Part shown: piece by piece, positions 34,363-45,185 of the stretch
How the letters are laid out: every line of letters begins with the position of its first letter
How positions within the stretch are numbered: the stretch's first letter is position 1
The notes under the pieces: model-generated
What the model saw: the letters and a program-made list of their open reading frames with translations, nothing else
Told to the model about the DNA's origin: nothing
Databases searched by the model: none
Made by a program: the position numbers and the translations under genes
Source: Beaufortia kweichowensis
Taxonomy: Eukaryota > Chordata > Actinopteri > Cypriniformes > Gastromyzontidae
Direction of reading: 5' to 3'
NCBI GenBank assembly: GCA_019155185.1
Contig: CM032817.1
Coordinates: forward strand, 8,762,034 to 8,826,033
Length of the DNA stretch: 64,000 nucleotides

Positions 34363-37300
34363 ATGAGCTCTTTTGCTGGACGTATGAAGGAGTATCCCAC
34401 CATCTCTTTGGACCGATTTGACAGGGAGAATTTACACGCAAGAGCCTATTTTCTTTCTCATTGTCATAAAGGTAAGCATTAACATTTTTCAGATTCAAAG
34501 ACAACATCAGTTTCTTTGACATAAACGTTCTCATTCATTTATTGACAGATCATATGAAAGGGTTAAAAGGACCTTTTCTGAAAAGAAAATTAAAGTTTAG
34601 GTAAGTAACAGCACTATGTAACTTTCTTGCGTTATTTAGACCATATTCTGTATGTCTATGATTTAGACTTTATAAGACAATGTTGTCATCAAGCACGATG
34701 ATGTCATACTTTGATCATTTTTTTTCTCCATTAGTTTGACTGTCAAGCTGTACTGCTCATTTGTGACAAAGGAGCTCCTGCTTAGTAACCCAAAATACGG
34801 ATTCTGGGAAGATCACATTGTAAGTATATGTCAGCCAAGCACTTGTTTGGTTAAATGTTGGACAGGCTGATGCTCATGTTAATTTTAAAGAGTTTAATGC
34901 TGAAATCAATCAGGTTGCCCTGGAACTGGACAGTCCCACTCACATATCTCTGATAGATGAAGTCACTGGAGAGGTGGGCTTTTAACATCTTCTTTCGTCT
35001 GTGTCGAAGTGTTTATGAAGATCCAGTGCACTTAATTTTGTGCTTGGGTTTCTTTACAGTCTGAAGATGTTGTGGTTACTTTGCTCCCTGCTGGACACTG
35101 TCCAGGATCGGTTATGTATGTTTCTTCCTTGTTGTGTTTAAGGAGAACTATAAATCTAATCTTTTATTTCATAAGATGTATACATTGTTGTCTTTCAATC
35201 TTAATGCAGGTTTCTCTTTGAGGGATCTCAGGGTACGGTGCTATACACAGGAGACTTCAGACTTGCTATTGGAGATGCTGCCAGAATTGAGTACTTGCAC
35301 TCTGGAGGCAGGTGTGCATCCTGTAGATAGCAAAAACACAATTTTTGGGTTCACGTTTGAAAATATATCATTAAATTGTTATCGTTTTAGAGTAAAAGAC
35401 ATTCAGAGTGTGTATCTGGATACTACATTCTTCGATCCGAAGTACCATCAGATCCCTACTAGGGTAAGAATTTACATTCACCTGTATTACCTGAATTTAT
35501 TCTACACACTTGTCCTTCCATAACCAGGCATTGTGTGATTATGTTTCAGGAGGCTTGTTTATCTGGTGTAAGACAGCTGGTACAAGACTGGATTTGTCAA
35601 AGTCCATACCACGTAGTTTGGTTAAACTGTAAAGCAGCATACGGTTATGAATATCTCTTCACCAACCTGGGACAGGAGTTTAGCTCACAGGTCAAAGATT
35701 TGTACAGATTTTTGTCTCTATTTTCCTGTCTGTCTTGTTTACAAAACTAACCCATTTTTTAACTACAGATACACGTGAACAGCTTAAATATGTTCAAGAA
35801 AATGCCTGAAATTCTGTGCCACGTGACTACCAACCGTGCAACACAGATCCACGCCTGCAGACACCCCAGGGCATGATTAACTTCTTTCCACAACGATTTC
35901 TTCTTCTAATGAATGAGTTTTTATCCTGAATCAATGCTTGCTTGTGATTCTTTGACAGGATGAGGTGTATTTCAGGGCCAACAGGTTACCGTGTGGCTCC
36001 ACAGCTTCAGACGGCACTCCGCTGAACATCATCAGCATCAAACCCTCAACGATATGGTTTGGAGAACGAACTAGAAAGACTTCAGTCGTTGTCAGGTGAG
36101 TCCAGTGTGTAATCATGATGTGGCCTTCATGTTTTCAATAAAATTTCACCAGTTGTGACTTTCGTTTCAGGATGGGGAGCAGTTCTTACAGAGCGTGTTT
36201 TTCTTTTCACTCTTCTTACTCAGAGGTGAGAAACATCCTATTGAGAAAGATAAAGGATGTTCTTTACATATGCATAACATACATAATATTGCCACGGTTT
36301 AGGCAGTGATTCTACTTTTCTACTTTTTAATAGGTCAAAGACTTCCTGTCCTACATTTGTCCTGTTAACATCTACCCTAATGTCATTCCATTGGGACAAA
36401 CTGTAGAGGACGTTACAGAGCTGTAAGTCCGGCAGTTCTTGTCTGCTTTGTGTATTTTGTATATACTGTTAAATGATGAAAAATAATTTTTCTCAGGTTG
36501 AAACCACTGTGTAGAAGCCACTCTGGAGTGAAAGAAATTGTGTACAAGCCACTTGGAACACTCAAAAGAACCAAAAGGAGGTGCACATCAGAAGGTATAA
36601 ACAGTTTTTGAGCACACATTAGAGGAAAAAAGTCAGTTTCTACTCCTGTTAATCCTAATAATGTAACATGTACAGGCTCAGACAGTGATGGAGACTTGTT
36701 TGATGAGGTTACCACGGCTCCAAGGAGGCGGAAGATGTCAGCGATTGATATAACCAAAGTTACAGTTAACACACAACCTCACAGCCCTAATAAAGATTCT
36801 TCCGATAAAGACAAATCATGCACCCTCCCAGAGCTCCGCCCCTTAACACAGCCGTCCAATTACATGGACTGCACAGAATCGAAACGATGATGATGATGAT
36901 GATGATGATGAAGCTGAGCTTACAAACGTCATGGGTGATGAGCCTCACCAATCATGTGCTGCTCCAGTTTGCATTAAAACGGCATGCCCCCCACCCACAT
37001 CTAATCCAGACACACCCCAGGCTAACTCAGCTCTGCCCCGCTGGGAAAACTTCTTCAAGGCTGACCCAGTGTTGACCGATGAGAGCGAGCTGGATAACAG
37101 TCAAATTAGTCAAACGCAATCAACTGAAAACACAACATCTCAGTCACCTGAGCTGTTTCATAATGAAGATGAGGATGACAGCAGTTCCATACACATGAAC
37201 TCCTCACAGTCCACTCATATTTCAGATGTGGATACAGAGAGCTTATGTCAAATGGATACTGTTCTTGTGCACGTGGATGACAGTAAGGCGGTTACGAGTG

Positions 37301-37551
37301 ACCAAGGGACCAACAGGGTGTTTCAGGATGGAAACTGCAAATCTGGTAAAGTAGAGACAGATGTGATCAACAGCCATAAGGTTGAACCCAAGACAGAAGA
37401 AGCCACAGAACAGAAATCAGACTCACAGGTATCATCAGATTTTGAACTTCCACCAACACCTGGTTCTAAAGTCCCAGAGCCAGATGACCTGAAAGAACTG
37501 TACAGGAAGTTGGCAGCAGGGGAAGAAGTGGTAAAAAGGAACATTTTTTAG
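34363..37551 (+). CDS. dclre1c: Artemis endonuclease (DNA cross-link repair 1C), last exon frame-broken
   Basis: Exons: 34363-34471, 34549-34600, 34735-34819, 34914-34973, 35060-35115, 35210-35311, 35391-35463, 35550-35690, 35769-35870, 35959-36095, 36171-36225, 36334-36422, 36497-36594, 36676-37551. The metallo-beta-lactamase/beta-CASP core is complete: HCHKDH gives H33, H35, D37 and H38; GHCPGS has H115; TGDFR has D136, numbered as in human. Artemis opens V(D)J hairpins and trims ends in non-homologous joining with DNA-PKcs. In the last exon the frame ends at a TGA at 36888-36890, giving 457 aa. The next frame then continues without stops to 37551, with conserved tail blocks (PRWENFF, SSQSTHI, SSDFELPPTPGS). 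One surplus A in the AAA at 36882-36884 would explain it; the undisturbed length would be about 677 aa (human 692). Either assembly error, polymorphism or genuine truncation. Intron 9 uses a GC donor. Confidence 0.92.
36886..36909 (+). repeat. dclre1c: (GAT)n trinucleotide repeat in dclre1c
   Basis: About 7.5 GAT units encode an Asp run in the downstream frame of the last dclre1c exon. They sit immediately after the frame break. Confidence 0.9.
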
Positions 37552-38673
37552 ATTAATCTGTTGAATAACAGCTCATCAATTCATCAGTTATGTGCCTTCA
37601 AAAATGTACAATACGATAAAAAAAATCCTTTTTGTAATTCTAATTTTAGAGAGTATAATTACAAATGAATCCATGTGCAGCAAACTATTTAAGCACTACA
37701 GTAATTCCTTGCATTCTTGAAAAATGTTAAAAAGTAACGGTGGCTAAAATAAAATTGCATAACAAACAGATAAGATGCCAAACTAGCTCTCATTGTTGAA
37801 GCCACTGACATTTCTGCCCTTCAAACTATTAGTCAAAACTTATAACAATTCTCAAGTTTTGCAAAACCCCAATAGCTTATTTTTAGTCGTTTTAGAAATG
37901 ACTAAACATTGGCCAAACATAATTCAGAAATGATGCAGACTGATGAAATAATAAAGTCACTACTCTAACTGTAAAGTGTTTGTGTTCTTTATTGTGTGAC
38001 AGTTTTACATGACAAAATGGGAAACAAGTATCATTTTGCACCTGCTCAGTATGTGACTGCACCAGATAAACCTACAGCACACAGGAGGAGATATTATCTG
38101 TAAGCCACACATCTCCAGGACATTATAAATACCATCACTTAAATGTGTTGATGTTACTGTATCAACAAGTTTCATTTGGCTTTCTTCAATAATTTTGTCA
38201 ATCACATCCATCAGTACTAATAAGTACTATGAATAAACAAATAATGCGATGCAAGTAACAAAAGGCACATGGTATTGACATAACTTCAGGTGCAAACAAG
38301 GGAGTATTAATATAAACTAGACTTGAAGGAATAGTAAAAAAAAGTATAAATATTTACCTTTCATGTTATTCCAAACCTATATGTTTTAGATTATCATTGA
38401 TTGTAATAAAGTCAAACACAAACTACTTTTGTATGAAAAAATAAGACCAAAAAGATTTGGAACGGCATGAGGACAAGTAAATAATAATCATACTGTGAAC
38501 TGTGACGTAATGTTTCTTTAACAGAAACAAGAATTTTAATGTTACAAATGGAGAGGACTTGTTTGCTGGATCTAGACAGATCTAGAGCACATACAACAGG
38601 AAAACCTCAAACATCATCACATGCAGGTGTTTAGGTTACAGTATGGAATTGAAGATGGCAACATGATTCAAGG
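37552..38673. other. dclre1c-hspa14 tail-to-tail interval
   Basis: Non-coding. Plus-strand AATAAA at 37748-37753 and 37950-37955 can end dclre1c; the minus-strand signal TTTATT at 37988-37993 can end hspa14. The two 3' ends would thus lie within about 30 bp and may overlap. A palindromic short element occupies about 38315-38525. Confidence 0.6.
38315..38525. mobile_element. Palindromic MITE-like short element
   Basis: Begins CTTGAAGGAATAGTAAAAAA, has CATGTTATTCCAAACCTATA, and ends with inverted parts (GGCATGAGGACAAGTAAATA, then TGTTTCTTTAAC). It matches the layout of the copies at 8146 and 54240. Confidence 0.5.
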
Positions 38674-41600
38674 TTATGATGCAGCTGCAGCTGTCTCTAT
38701 GGTGACTGCTTCAGATCTGCCACTGCCCTGTTCCGTGCACGTCACGTGCAGTGATCCATCCCTGAAATTAAACACAGACACAGTTAAGACAATGACTTAG
38801 AATTTGTATAAAAGTCTCTGTGGCTTTATGCATTTATTACCTTTTCATTGTTAGAACTGTGACAATGTCGTGCATCTGCTCTTTAGGTTCCAGGTCTCTA
38901 AGTACAATCTAGAAAAATAAATCAAATTAATTAAAACGATGATACATTTGGAGAAATTACTCTGAAACCAGCTAATATCTCAGTTTATTAGCTAATTTTA
39001 AATAATTGAAACAAAAACAAATCTAGATAATCAATTCGATGAAGACATGTCACACATTACACTGTTCAGCTTGCCTCACAATCCTTGACTATATTGTTAT
39101 GACTATTTTTCTCACCAATGGAAAATGGTAAAAACTACTCAAATTAATATTTTATGTATAGATGTTTTTGGTATGCCGTGTACCAAGCAGGATAATCTAC
39201 TGTCACTGTCACACTACGTTAAGGTTTATTTTGGCATCATTTCCAGCTGACTGTACATTATCCCTTGCCTATTTTAGATTTGTACAAAGTCTGTTAAAAG
39301 GGTTGCCAACCTGTGCGATCGGTCGCTGTGCTTGGTACAGCTCCAGACTCACTGACGACAGGCTGCCAGGACCCTGTAGTGCGTGTTGGCGGCGGGCAGG
39401 GAGAGGTGTGCCAGAAGGAAACAAAATCGTGAAAACCTCAGCACCCGAGTCATCAACCTCCTGTAAAGGATAAAGACAGAGGACGGATTCAGAACACAAT
39501 CAACTGAACAATAACTCACGTGCACCCATATGTCCACCCTGTACTCACCTTAACCGTGATGTCACTGGCGCAGCAGTCTACAGTAATGGAATCTTCTCCG
39601 AGGGCCAGGCTCTCTTTTCCCACCAGGATGCCCGCCTGCATGGCAGCGCCCACCGGAATGACCTCATCTGGGGGAATGGAGTTCAGCAGCTCCACATCTG
39701 GGAACAGATCCCGAATCATCTGTTGCAACTTGGGAATGCGAGCTGAGCCTCCACACAGGACGACCTTAAACGGGATGCAGAATATTAATATCTCTAAATT
39801 AAAACGAATTAATTTTCAAAACTGTACCAATTAATTTTAGACCTCAAACTCAAAACTTCAGCTCCCTCTACTGGCCATAACATTGCATGAAATTTGCATT
39901 ACCTTGTTGATGTCTGAGGTGGACAGGTTTACTTGCTCAAGGAGACTTTTGATTGGCTGAATGCTCTTATTAAAGAGGCTGGAGCATATCAGCTCAAACC
40001 GGGCTCTACGGATAGAACCAAGCATCACAATTTGAAATGTGAAGAAAGCATCATTCACTCTCTAATAGTGAAAAGACACACCATCAGCTCACCTGGACAC
40101 ATTGCACTCAAAGTCCATGCCGTCATACAGCGAGTCCACAAAGCAGTTGGCACTGCCCAGGGTAGACAGTGTGTGCTTGGCCATGTCGGCACTATTCATA
40201 AGCTTTAGCATCGCCCTGGGGTTACCAGTCACATCCTGCTTATAAGTCCTGCAGATACAAAAACAGGAATATGCAAAAATACAAAAAACATCACATACAT
40301 CTGTATATAAGTTACATTAGCGGTCTACTTACTTTTTGAACTCTGCAGCGAGATGCTGCGCGAGATCATGCGTAAAGCTCTCTCCTCCCTTCCTGTGGTC
40401 TGTCTGTGTTGCAAGGACACGGTACACTCCACTGTTTACCTCCAGGATGGTGACGCTTAGTGATGTGCCTCCAAGTTTGTATACAAGGACATGACTGTGA
40501 AAGTGTAGTTAATTAAATAAATATTTAGGATTTAATCTAACCCAAAACTGTTCGTCTCAGATATTCATCTTTAGATGTACCTTTTTCCCAGAGGAGAGTC
40601 CTGTCCGATACCATAAGCCAGAAGAGCAGCAGATGGTTCGTGAATCAGCCTAAGAACATTAAACCCTGCACTTTCTGCAGCGTTCCTACAACACAACGTT
40701 CAAAGTATACATTTGATTAGTAAGTGTGTTCCCAAGGAACTGAATCATGACTCATGCTCTACTAACACAATTGAGCCATGCGAACACAAATACCTGAGTG
40801 CATTCTTCTGCATTTCTCCAAACTCAAACGGCACTGTAATAACCGCATCCTTCACATCCGAACCCAAGGCTGACTGTGCCGTCTCTGCAGAGAACACAAA
40901 CATAATTGAACGTGTAGTCTGTGAAAACAATTGTGTCTAAGCCTTCAGACAGACATACCTTTCATTTTATGAAAGATTAATTTAGCAACATCTTCAGGTG
41001 ACACGTATTTCGTTGTCTCTCCCAAGTCGATTTCATACCTAGGTAGGTCACCTTTGTTGACAACCTTGAAAAAAAATATATAAATCAAGCAAGGCACACA
41101 ATTTTGTGGGTCATTATATAAGCAAAACATCTCTATATACTTACAATGCACTTGCTTTCTTCTCTATGTGCCTGTGCATCCGGGTCATCGTAGCTGAAAG
41201 AAAAAAATAAATAACTCGAGTCATTTCCTTAAAAATAGAAACTTAAATTACTACTTCAATCCTTTATATTTGAAGTTATCTACATCACAGTGGAAAGCAT
41301 GGAAGTTCAGTGTGCTGTGTAAATATGATAACAACGAAAACAAATGACATTTCAATGCAGAACATGTCGACGAACATACCGTCTGCCCAGGATCTGCTTT
41401 ACTTTGACAACAGTATTGGTGGCATTTCGTATTCTGCCCTGTTTAGCAGCTATTCCAACTATCTATAAAGCCAGAAAATAGAAATCAAAGGATTATACAT
41501 GTATATAGAGTAACTTGCCAACCTCGATTCATTCATTAAAACACTATATAATGCATTGATACATACAAAAGAAATTTGCTTATACATTTTTACTGTATTA

Positions 41601-41996
41601 CAAGTTTGATCTTCGGGATCTCATTGGGATGGGAGAAACAAGTCCATGAATGTAAAATCATAAGTAAACTACCTGTTCAGTGTCTCTACATGCCACTACA
41701 GCAGGTGTGACCCTGTCTCCTGCATCATTGGCCACAACATCTGCTCGCCCATCCTGTCAGAAAACAATCAAACAGTTTTTTAAACCTGTCAAGGCTTGGC
41801 AAACCATCATTTGTTCTGCATCATAAACACCGACAACAAAGCCTAATAAAGAACAGTATGTTATACATGTTTGTTTTTGGCTGGCTTCATATACACGTTT
41901 ATTCTGCACTAACATTATTTAGGCTAATACTTTATTTACCTTAAATATGGCAACACAGGCACATGTGTATCCAAAGTGCACGCCGATGGCAGCCAT
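38674..41996 (-). CDS. hspa14: Heat shock 70 kDa protein 14 (ribosome-associated Hsp70L1)
   Basis: Minus-strand exons: 41996-41940, 41753-41673, 41462-41380, 41193-41145, 41064-40959, 40884-40794, 40685-40581, 40494-40333, 40248-40093, 40005-39903, 39764-39549, 39460-39311, 38908-38841, 38761-38674; 1515 nt, 504 aa (human 509), phases consistent. The start MAAIGVHFGYTCACVAIFKD and the phosphate loop VYKLGGTSLSV, which lacks the DLGGGT of canonical Hsp70, identify HSPA14. Also seen are VTPAVVAC, VPFEFGEMQKNALRNAAE, VVLCGGSARIPKLQ, SIPPDEVIPVGAA and FPSGTPLPARRQH. With DNAJC2 it forms the mammalian ribosome-associated complex, the counterpart of yeast Ssz1-Zuo1, acting on nascent chains. The substrate-binding half is short, as in the family. 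Donors after exons 2 and 12 (GTAGTT, GTTGGC) are weak. Head-to-head with cdnf. Confidence 0.95.
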
Positions 41997-42247
41997 GCTT
42001 GCGAAAAAATCTCACCGGAAGCCGGTACTCGTATGCAAATGAGAAATGAAAGCCTTATAAACGGTGTCGAATCACGGGCGGGCCGTTCGAGTTATCAACC
42101 AATCAGAGAACTGCTAATCGGACGCAAGCAGAAACGTTACGAATGGTAGCCGTTAAAGCCACGCCCCCAGCCCTCTAGAGCGAGGTGTGTTCTGGGTATT
42201 GAAGTCTTGCTAAAGTGCGTCTCTAAGCGCGTTTTAAACACACAGTC
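41997..42247. promoter_or_regulatory. hspa14/cdnf bidirectional promoter
   Basis: Only 251 bp separate the two start codons. The interval is CpG-rich and holds an ETS site ACCGGAAG (42014-42021), an octamer ATGCAAAT (42033-42040), a GC box GGGCGGG (42076-42082) and a CCAAT box (42099-42103). There is no clear TATA. This suits one shared promoter firing both ways; in human HSPA14 and CDNF are also neighbours arranged head-to-head, as I recall. Confidence 0.65.
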
Positions 42248-43908
42248 ATGTCTGTAACAAGCGTATTTTCAACTCCGTTATGTTTGCTTTTCTGTGTTGT
42301 TTTATTTCCTGTTACTGATGCAGAAGAATGCGAAGGTGAGATTGTGTGTTTTGGCTGTCAATGTGCACGAGACCCTGAGTTTAAAAATAGTTGCCTGAAG
42401 TATGTTGGGTTATTTTACGCAAGTGTATGGGGGTTGCAACACAGTAAATATAATTTTTTAAAGAGGTGATCTCTTTACAACACTGAAAGCCCTTTAATTG
42501 TAATAGTAAATATGCCTGCTATTTAAAATGAACAGAAACATATTCTGCTGTTTAATATTTTATTTATTAAGTGTTATGATGAACTTAAAAAGAACATTGC
42601 TTTAATATATGATCTGCAGAATTATAAATTATCATTAGTTATTGGTAACACTTTATAATTTAAAGGTCTGAACAACATTAGTTAACATGATTTAACAAAT
42701 AATACTACTACAGCATTTATTAATATTAATTTGAACATTTACTAAAACATTTTTAAAATTGCAAAAAGTTTTTTTTAACATATATATGCATCTGTTTGTA
42801 TGTGTTCGCAGTGTGTGTGAGTTTCCTGGAGCGCCTTTACAACTCACTACTTATGAGGCACACAGATCTCTCCCCAGAGCTGGTGGAAGAGGGTCTCATC
42901 ACAACATGTGCTGAGGCTACAGGAAAGGAGAACAGATTAGTAAGAAAGCCACCAAATCAAGCTCACTTTATCATTTTCTCATGGCCCGTTCCTTAGCAAG
43001 AAAACAGCATAAACAAGCACTGTTCAATTATTCATAATATGGCACACTTGTTATATTGAATGTAGCCTATTAGGGCTTGTAAATTGAACCTCCATCCTGA
43101 TTCCCACCTTCAGTGTTATTACCTCGGAGCCTCCAGTGATGCAGCAGCCAAAGTGACAGGTGAGGTGAGCCGCCCCCTCAGCGCACATGTTCCTGTCCAC
43201 AAAATCTGCCAGAAACTTCAACGCAGGGACGGCCAGATCTGTGAGCTTAGATACGGTATGTGATTATGCAAAAGATCCTCTTTAAGTGTTTGGAATAGAT
43301 AGGGGTCAGACTGTCAAGACAGAACAGACATTAACATCTTTCAGATAATGGTATAAATAGTGCATAATCACAGGAAAAAGTCTGATGTTTTATATGGATG
43401 TTCTTACACAACTCAAAGCTGCTTCCTCAGTCCTATCATTGAAATAAATATAACAAAAATAGGTCATTCAGAATGCGTCATTATGATGTCAGAGCTCTCA
43501 AGAAATTAACATATGACCACCCACATTTATATATTAGAGGTCATTTACATTTCTGTATAGCATGTTAGTCTTAAAGGTACAGTAACACAAAAACAGAGAG
43601 GGTGGAAAGATTATAAATTGATTTGTACATACAGAATATGTTGCCTATAAACGTTGTTCCATGCACAATCGATACACTAGACCTTCCAGGTTTATCTGTG
43701 GTGTATGTATGTTTTAGAACACCCGGTGCTGGACTGGAGCAGGGATGCACTGTCTAAAATGCGAGTGCTGGAGCTAAAAAGAGTCTTGGCCTCATGGGGC
43801 GAGGAGTGCAGAGCCTGTCTGGAGAAGAGTGAATTTATAGATCTCATCCAGGAGGTGGCCCCCAAACACAACAGAGCACAGCACAGAACGCACGCAGAGG
43901 AGTTATGA
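42248..43908 (+). CDS. cdnf: Cerebral dopamine neurotrophic factor
   Basis: Four exons: 42248-42335, 42812-42939, 43114-43255, 43718-43908; 549 nt, 182 aa (human 187). A signal peptide (PLCLLFCVVLFPVTDA) precedes the saposin-like N-domain, which starts CEVCVSFLERLY and includes KENRLCYYLGASSDAAAKVT and HKICQKL. The C-terminal SAP-like domain has KMRVLELKRVLASWGEECRA with the CXXC motif CRAC. CDNF and MANF are ER-resident/secreted factors that reduce ER stress and support dopamine neurons. MANF is the alternative; exon structure, hspa14 neighbour and the end favour cdnf. The last residues are HAEEL, a poorer ER-retention signal than human KTEL. A polyadenylation signal AATAAA is at 44181-44186. 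Confidence 0.95.
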
Positions 43909-44090
43909 GGGCCTCCAAGCGCAGCACCATGCTGGGGACACAGAGCTCTGATGAGAGGGCCTCCTCGTGCAGCTCCATGCTGGGGACGGTTATGGGAGAG
44001 GCTTCTTGTGCAGCTGAGCTCAGGGACACTGTTGATATTGCACCGAGATTCATTATAGTCCAATTCATAATATTAGTTACAATTGGTTGA
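43905..44090 (+). other. cdnf 3' UTR with short overlapping open frame and duplicated motif
   Basis: An ATG overlaps the cdnf stop (TTATGAG) and opens a 61-codon frame. It contains two copies of GAGGGCCTCC...ATGCTGGGGAC 66 bp apart (near 43906 and 43957...44000). It resembles no family I know. Most likely it is untranslated 3' UTR that retains an internal duplication. Confidence 0.3.
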
Positions 44091-44180
44091 TGTGCAGTCT
44101 GTGCACACTTCCCCAGCGTCTCATTCTTCTGTACTGCCGTAAGCATTTTCTCTCACATATTTGTACTATTCAATTCTGTG

Positions 44181-44186
44181 AATAAA
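44181..44186 (+). terminator. cdnf: cdnf polyadenylation signal
   Basis: AATAAA 273 bases after the cdnf stop codon, the first such signal on the plus strand. Confidence 0.6.
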
Positions 44187-44659
44187 AGCGTGCTCACAAA
44201 GATGATGTTTTCTGTGTCCGGGCCTATTTCACCTCAAAAATTAAACTTAAAAAAAAATGGTAATGCAAAAAAGAAAATTATACAAGCAAAATAAATAATT
44301 ATAAATCCACCCTGTATGTGTCACCTTCTATTTCTGCTTTAAAACCTGAGCCCATCCGTGACTGTGTGTGTGTTAATATGTAGGTGCATACGTGTAAGAG
44401 CGAGCATACGTGCATATTACATAATTTCATGTCACTACCCTGACCTCTCGTAAGAATCATATTGTTGTGACTATCTTTCCACACACACGTCGAACAAAGG
44501 ACGCCCACTCAACTCTGCTGATGTTTACATCTGGTGCATTGCCATGGCAATCACGAAACCTTTTATTCGCTGCCGCTTATAAAAAGTTTGTCAGCAAAAT
44601 TCTGTCATAAAACTGAACCAATCAGCCACGAGCTCACGGCTGGGGATGTTTCTCTCTCC

Positions 44660-44835
44660 TCCCCCCCCGCCCCAGGCGTGCCCATTCACAATCCCCCTCT
44701 TTAACCATCCATCTCTGCTGTTCTCCTGTAATAGCTGTTATGGAGAGAGAGGAGAGAGAGAGAGACTGTGAGTGAGATTCAGGCCTTGCCCACGCAAAGA
44801 AGTGGGAGACTGAACCTCTCTCTATACACTCACTC

Positions 44836-44901
<66 letters not shown>

Positions 44902-45185
44902 ACAGTCAGTGTATCATGCTTGCACTGTGTGGGCTGAGCTGAGCATTCCTATCATAGAGTTAGAGTCTCACTGCCTCCGCTCTCTCTCCCTCTCTCTCTC
45001 TCCTCCTCTATTTCTCTCTTTCCCTTTCCCTCTATCTCTCCTCTTTTCTCCCTCTCTTCTCTTTTTCACACACATACGTCCAAATTACACACATAAATAC
45101 ACACTTATACACTTTCTCAAACCAGAGACGGATCCTCAAAGAGGAAGTCGAGATGGTATGGAATGTGCTCCCTGGTTTTATTGGG
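44660..45185 (+). promoter_or_regulatory. shank3: Possible shank3 upstream promoter and non-coding first exon
   Basis: A C-rich stretch (CTCCCCCCCCGCCCC near 44660) is followed by GA-, CT- and CA-rich tracts, then a good donor TTGG|GTAAGT at about 45184. The first coding exon has an acceptor at 49794, so an upstream exon must exist, and this segment is the best candidate I see. Not proven. Confidence 0.3.
44829..44905. repeat. Compound (CT)n(CA)n microsatellite
   Basis: About 20 CT units run directly into about 14 CA units, upstream of the possible shank3 first exon's donor. Confidence 0.95.

Noticed and set aside
37552..38673. A remnant of SUV39H2 between dclre1c and hspa14
   Set aside because: I searched by eye for SET or chromodomain blocks on both strands and saw none; only 3' UTR sequence and a palindromic short element are there.
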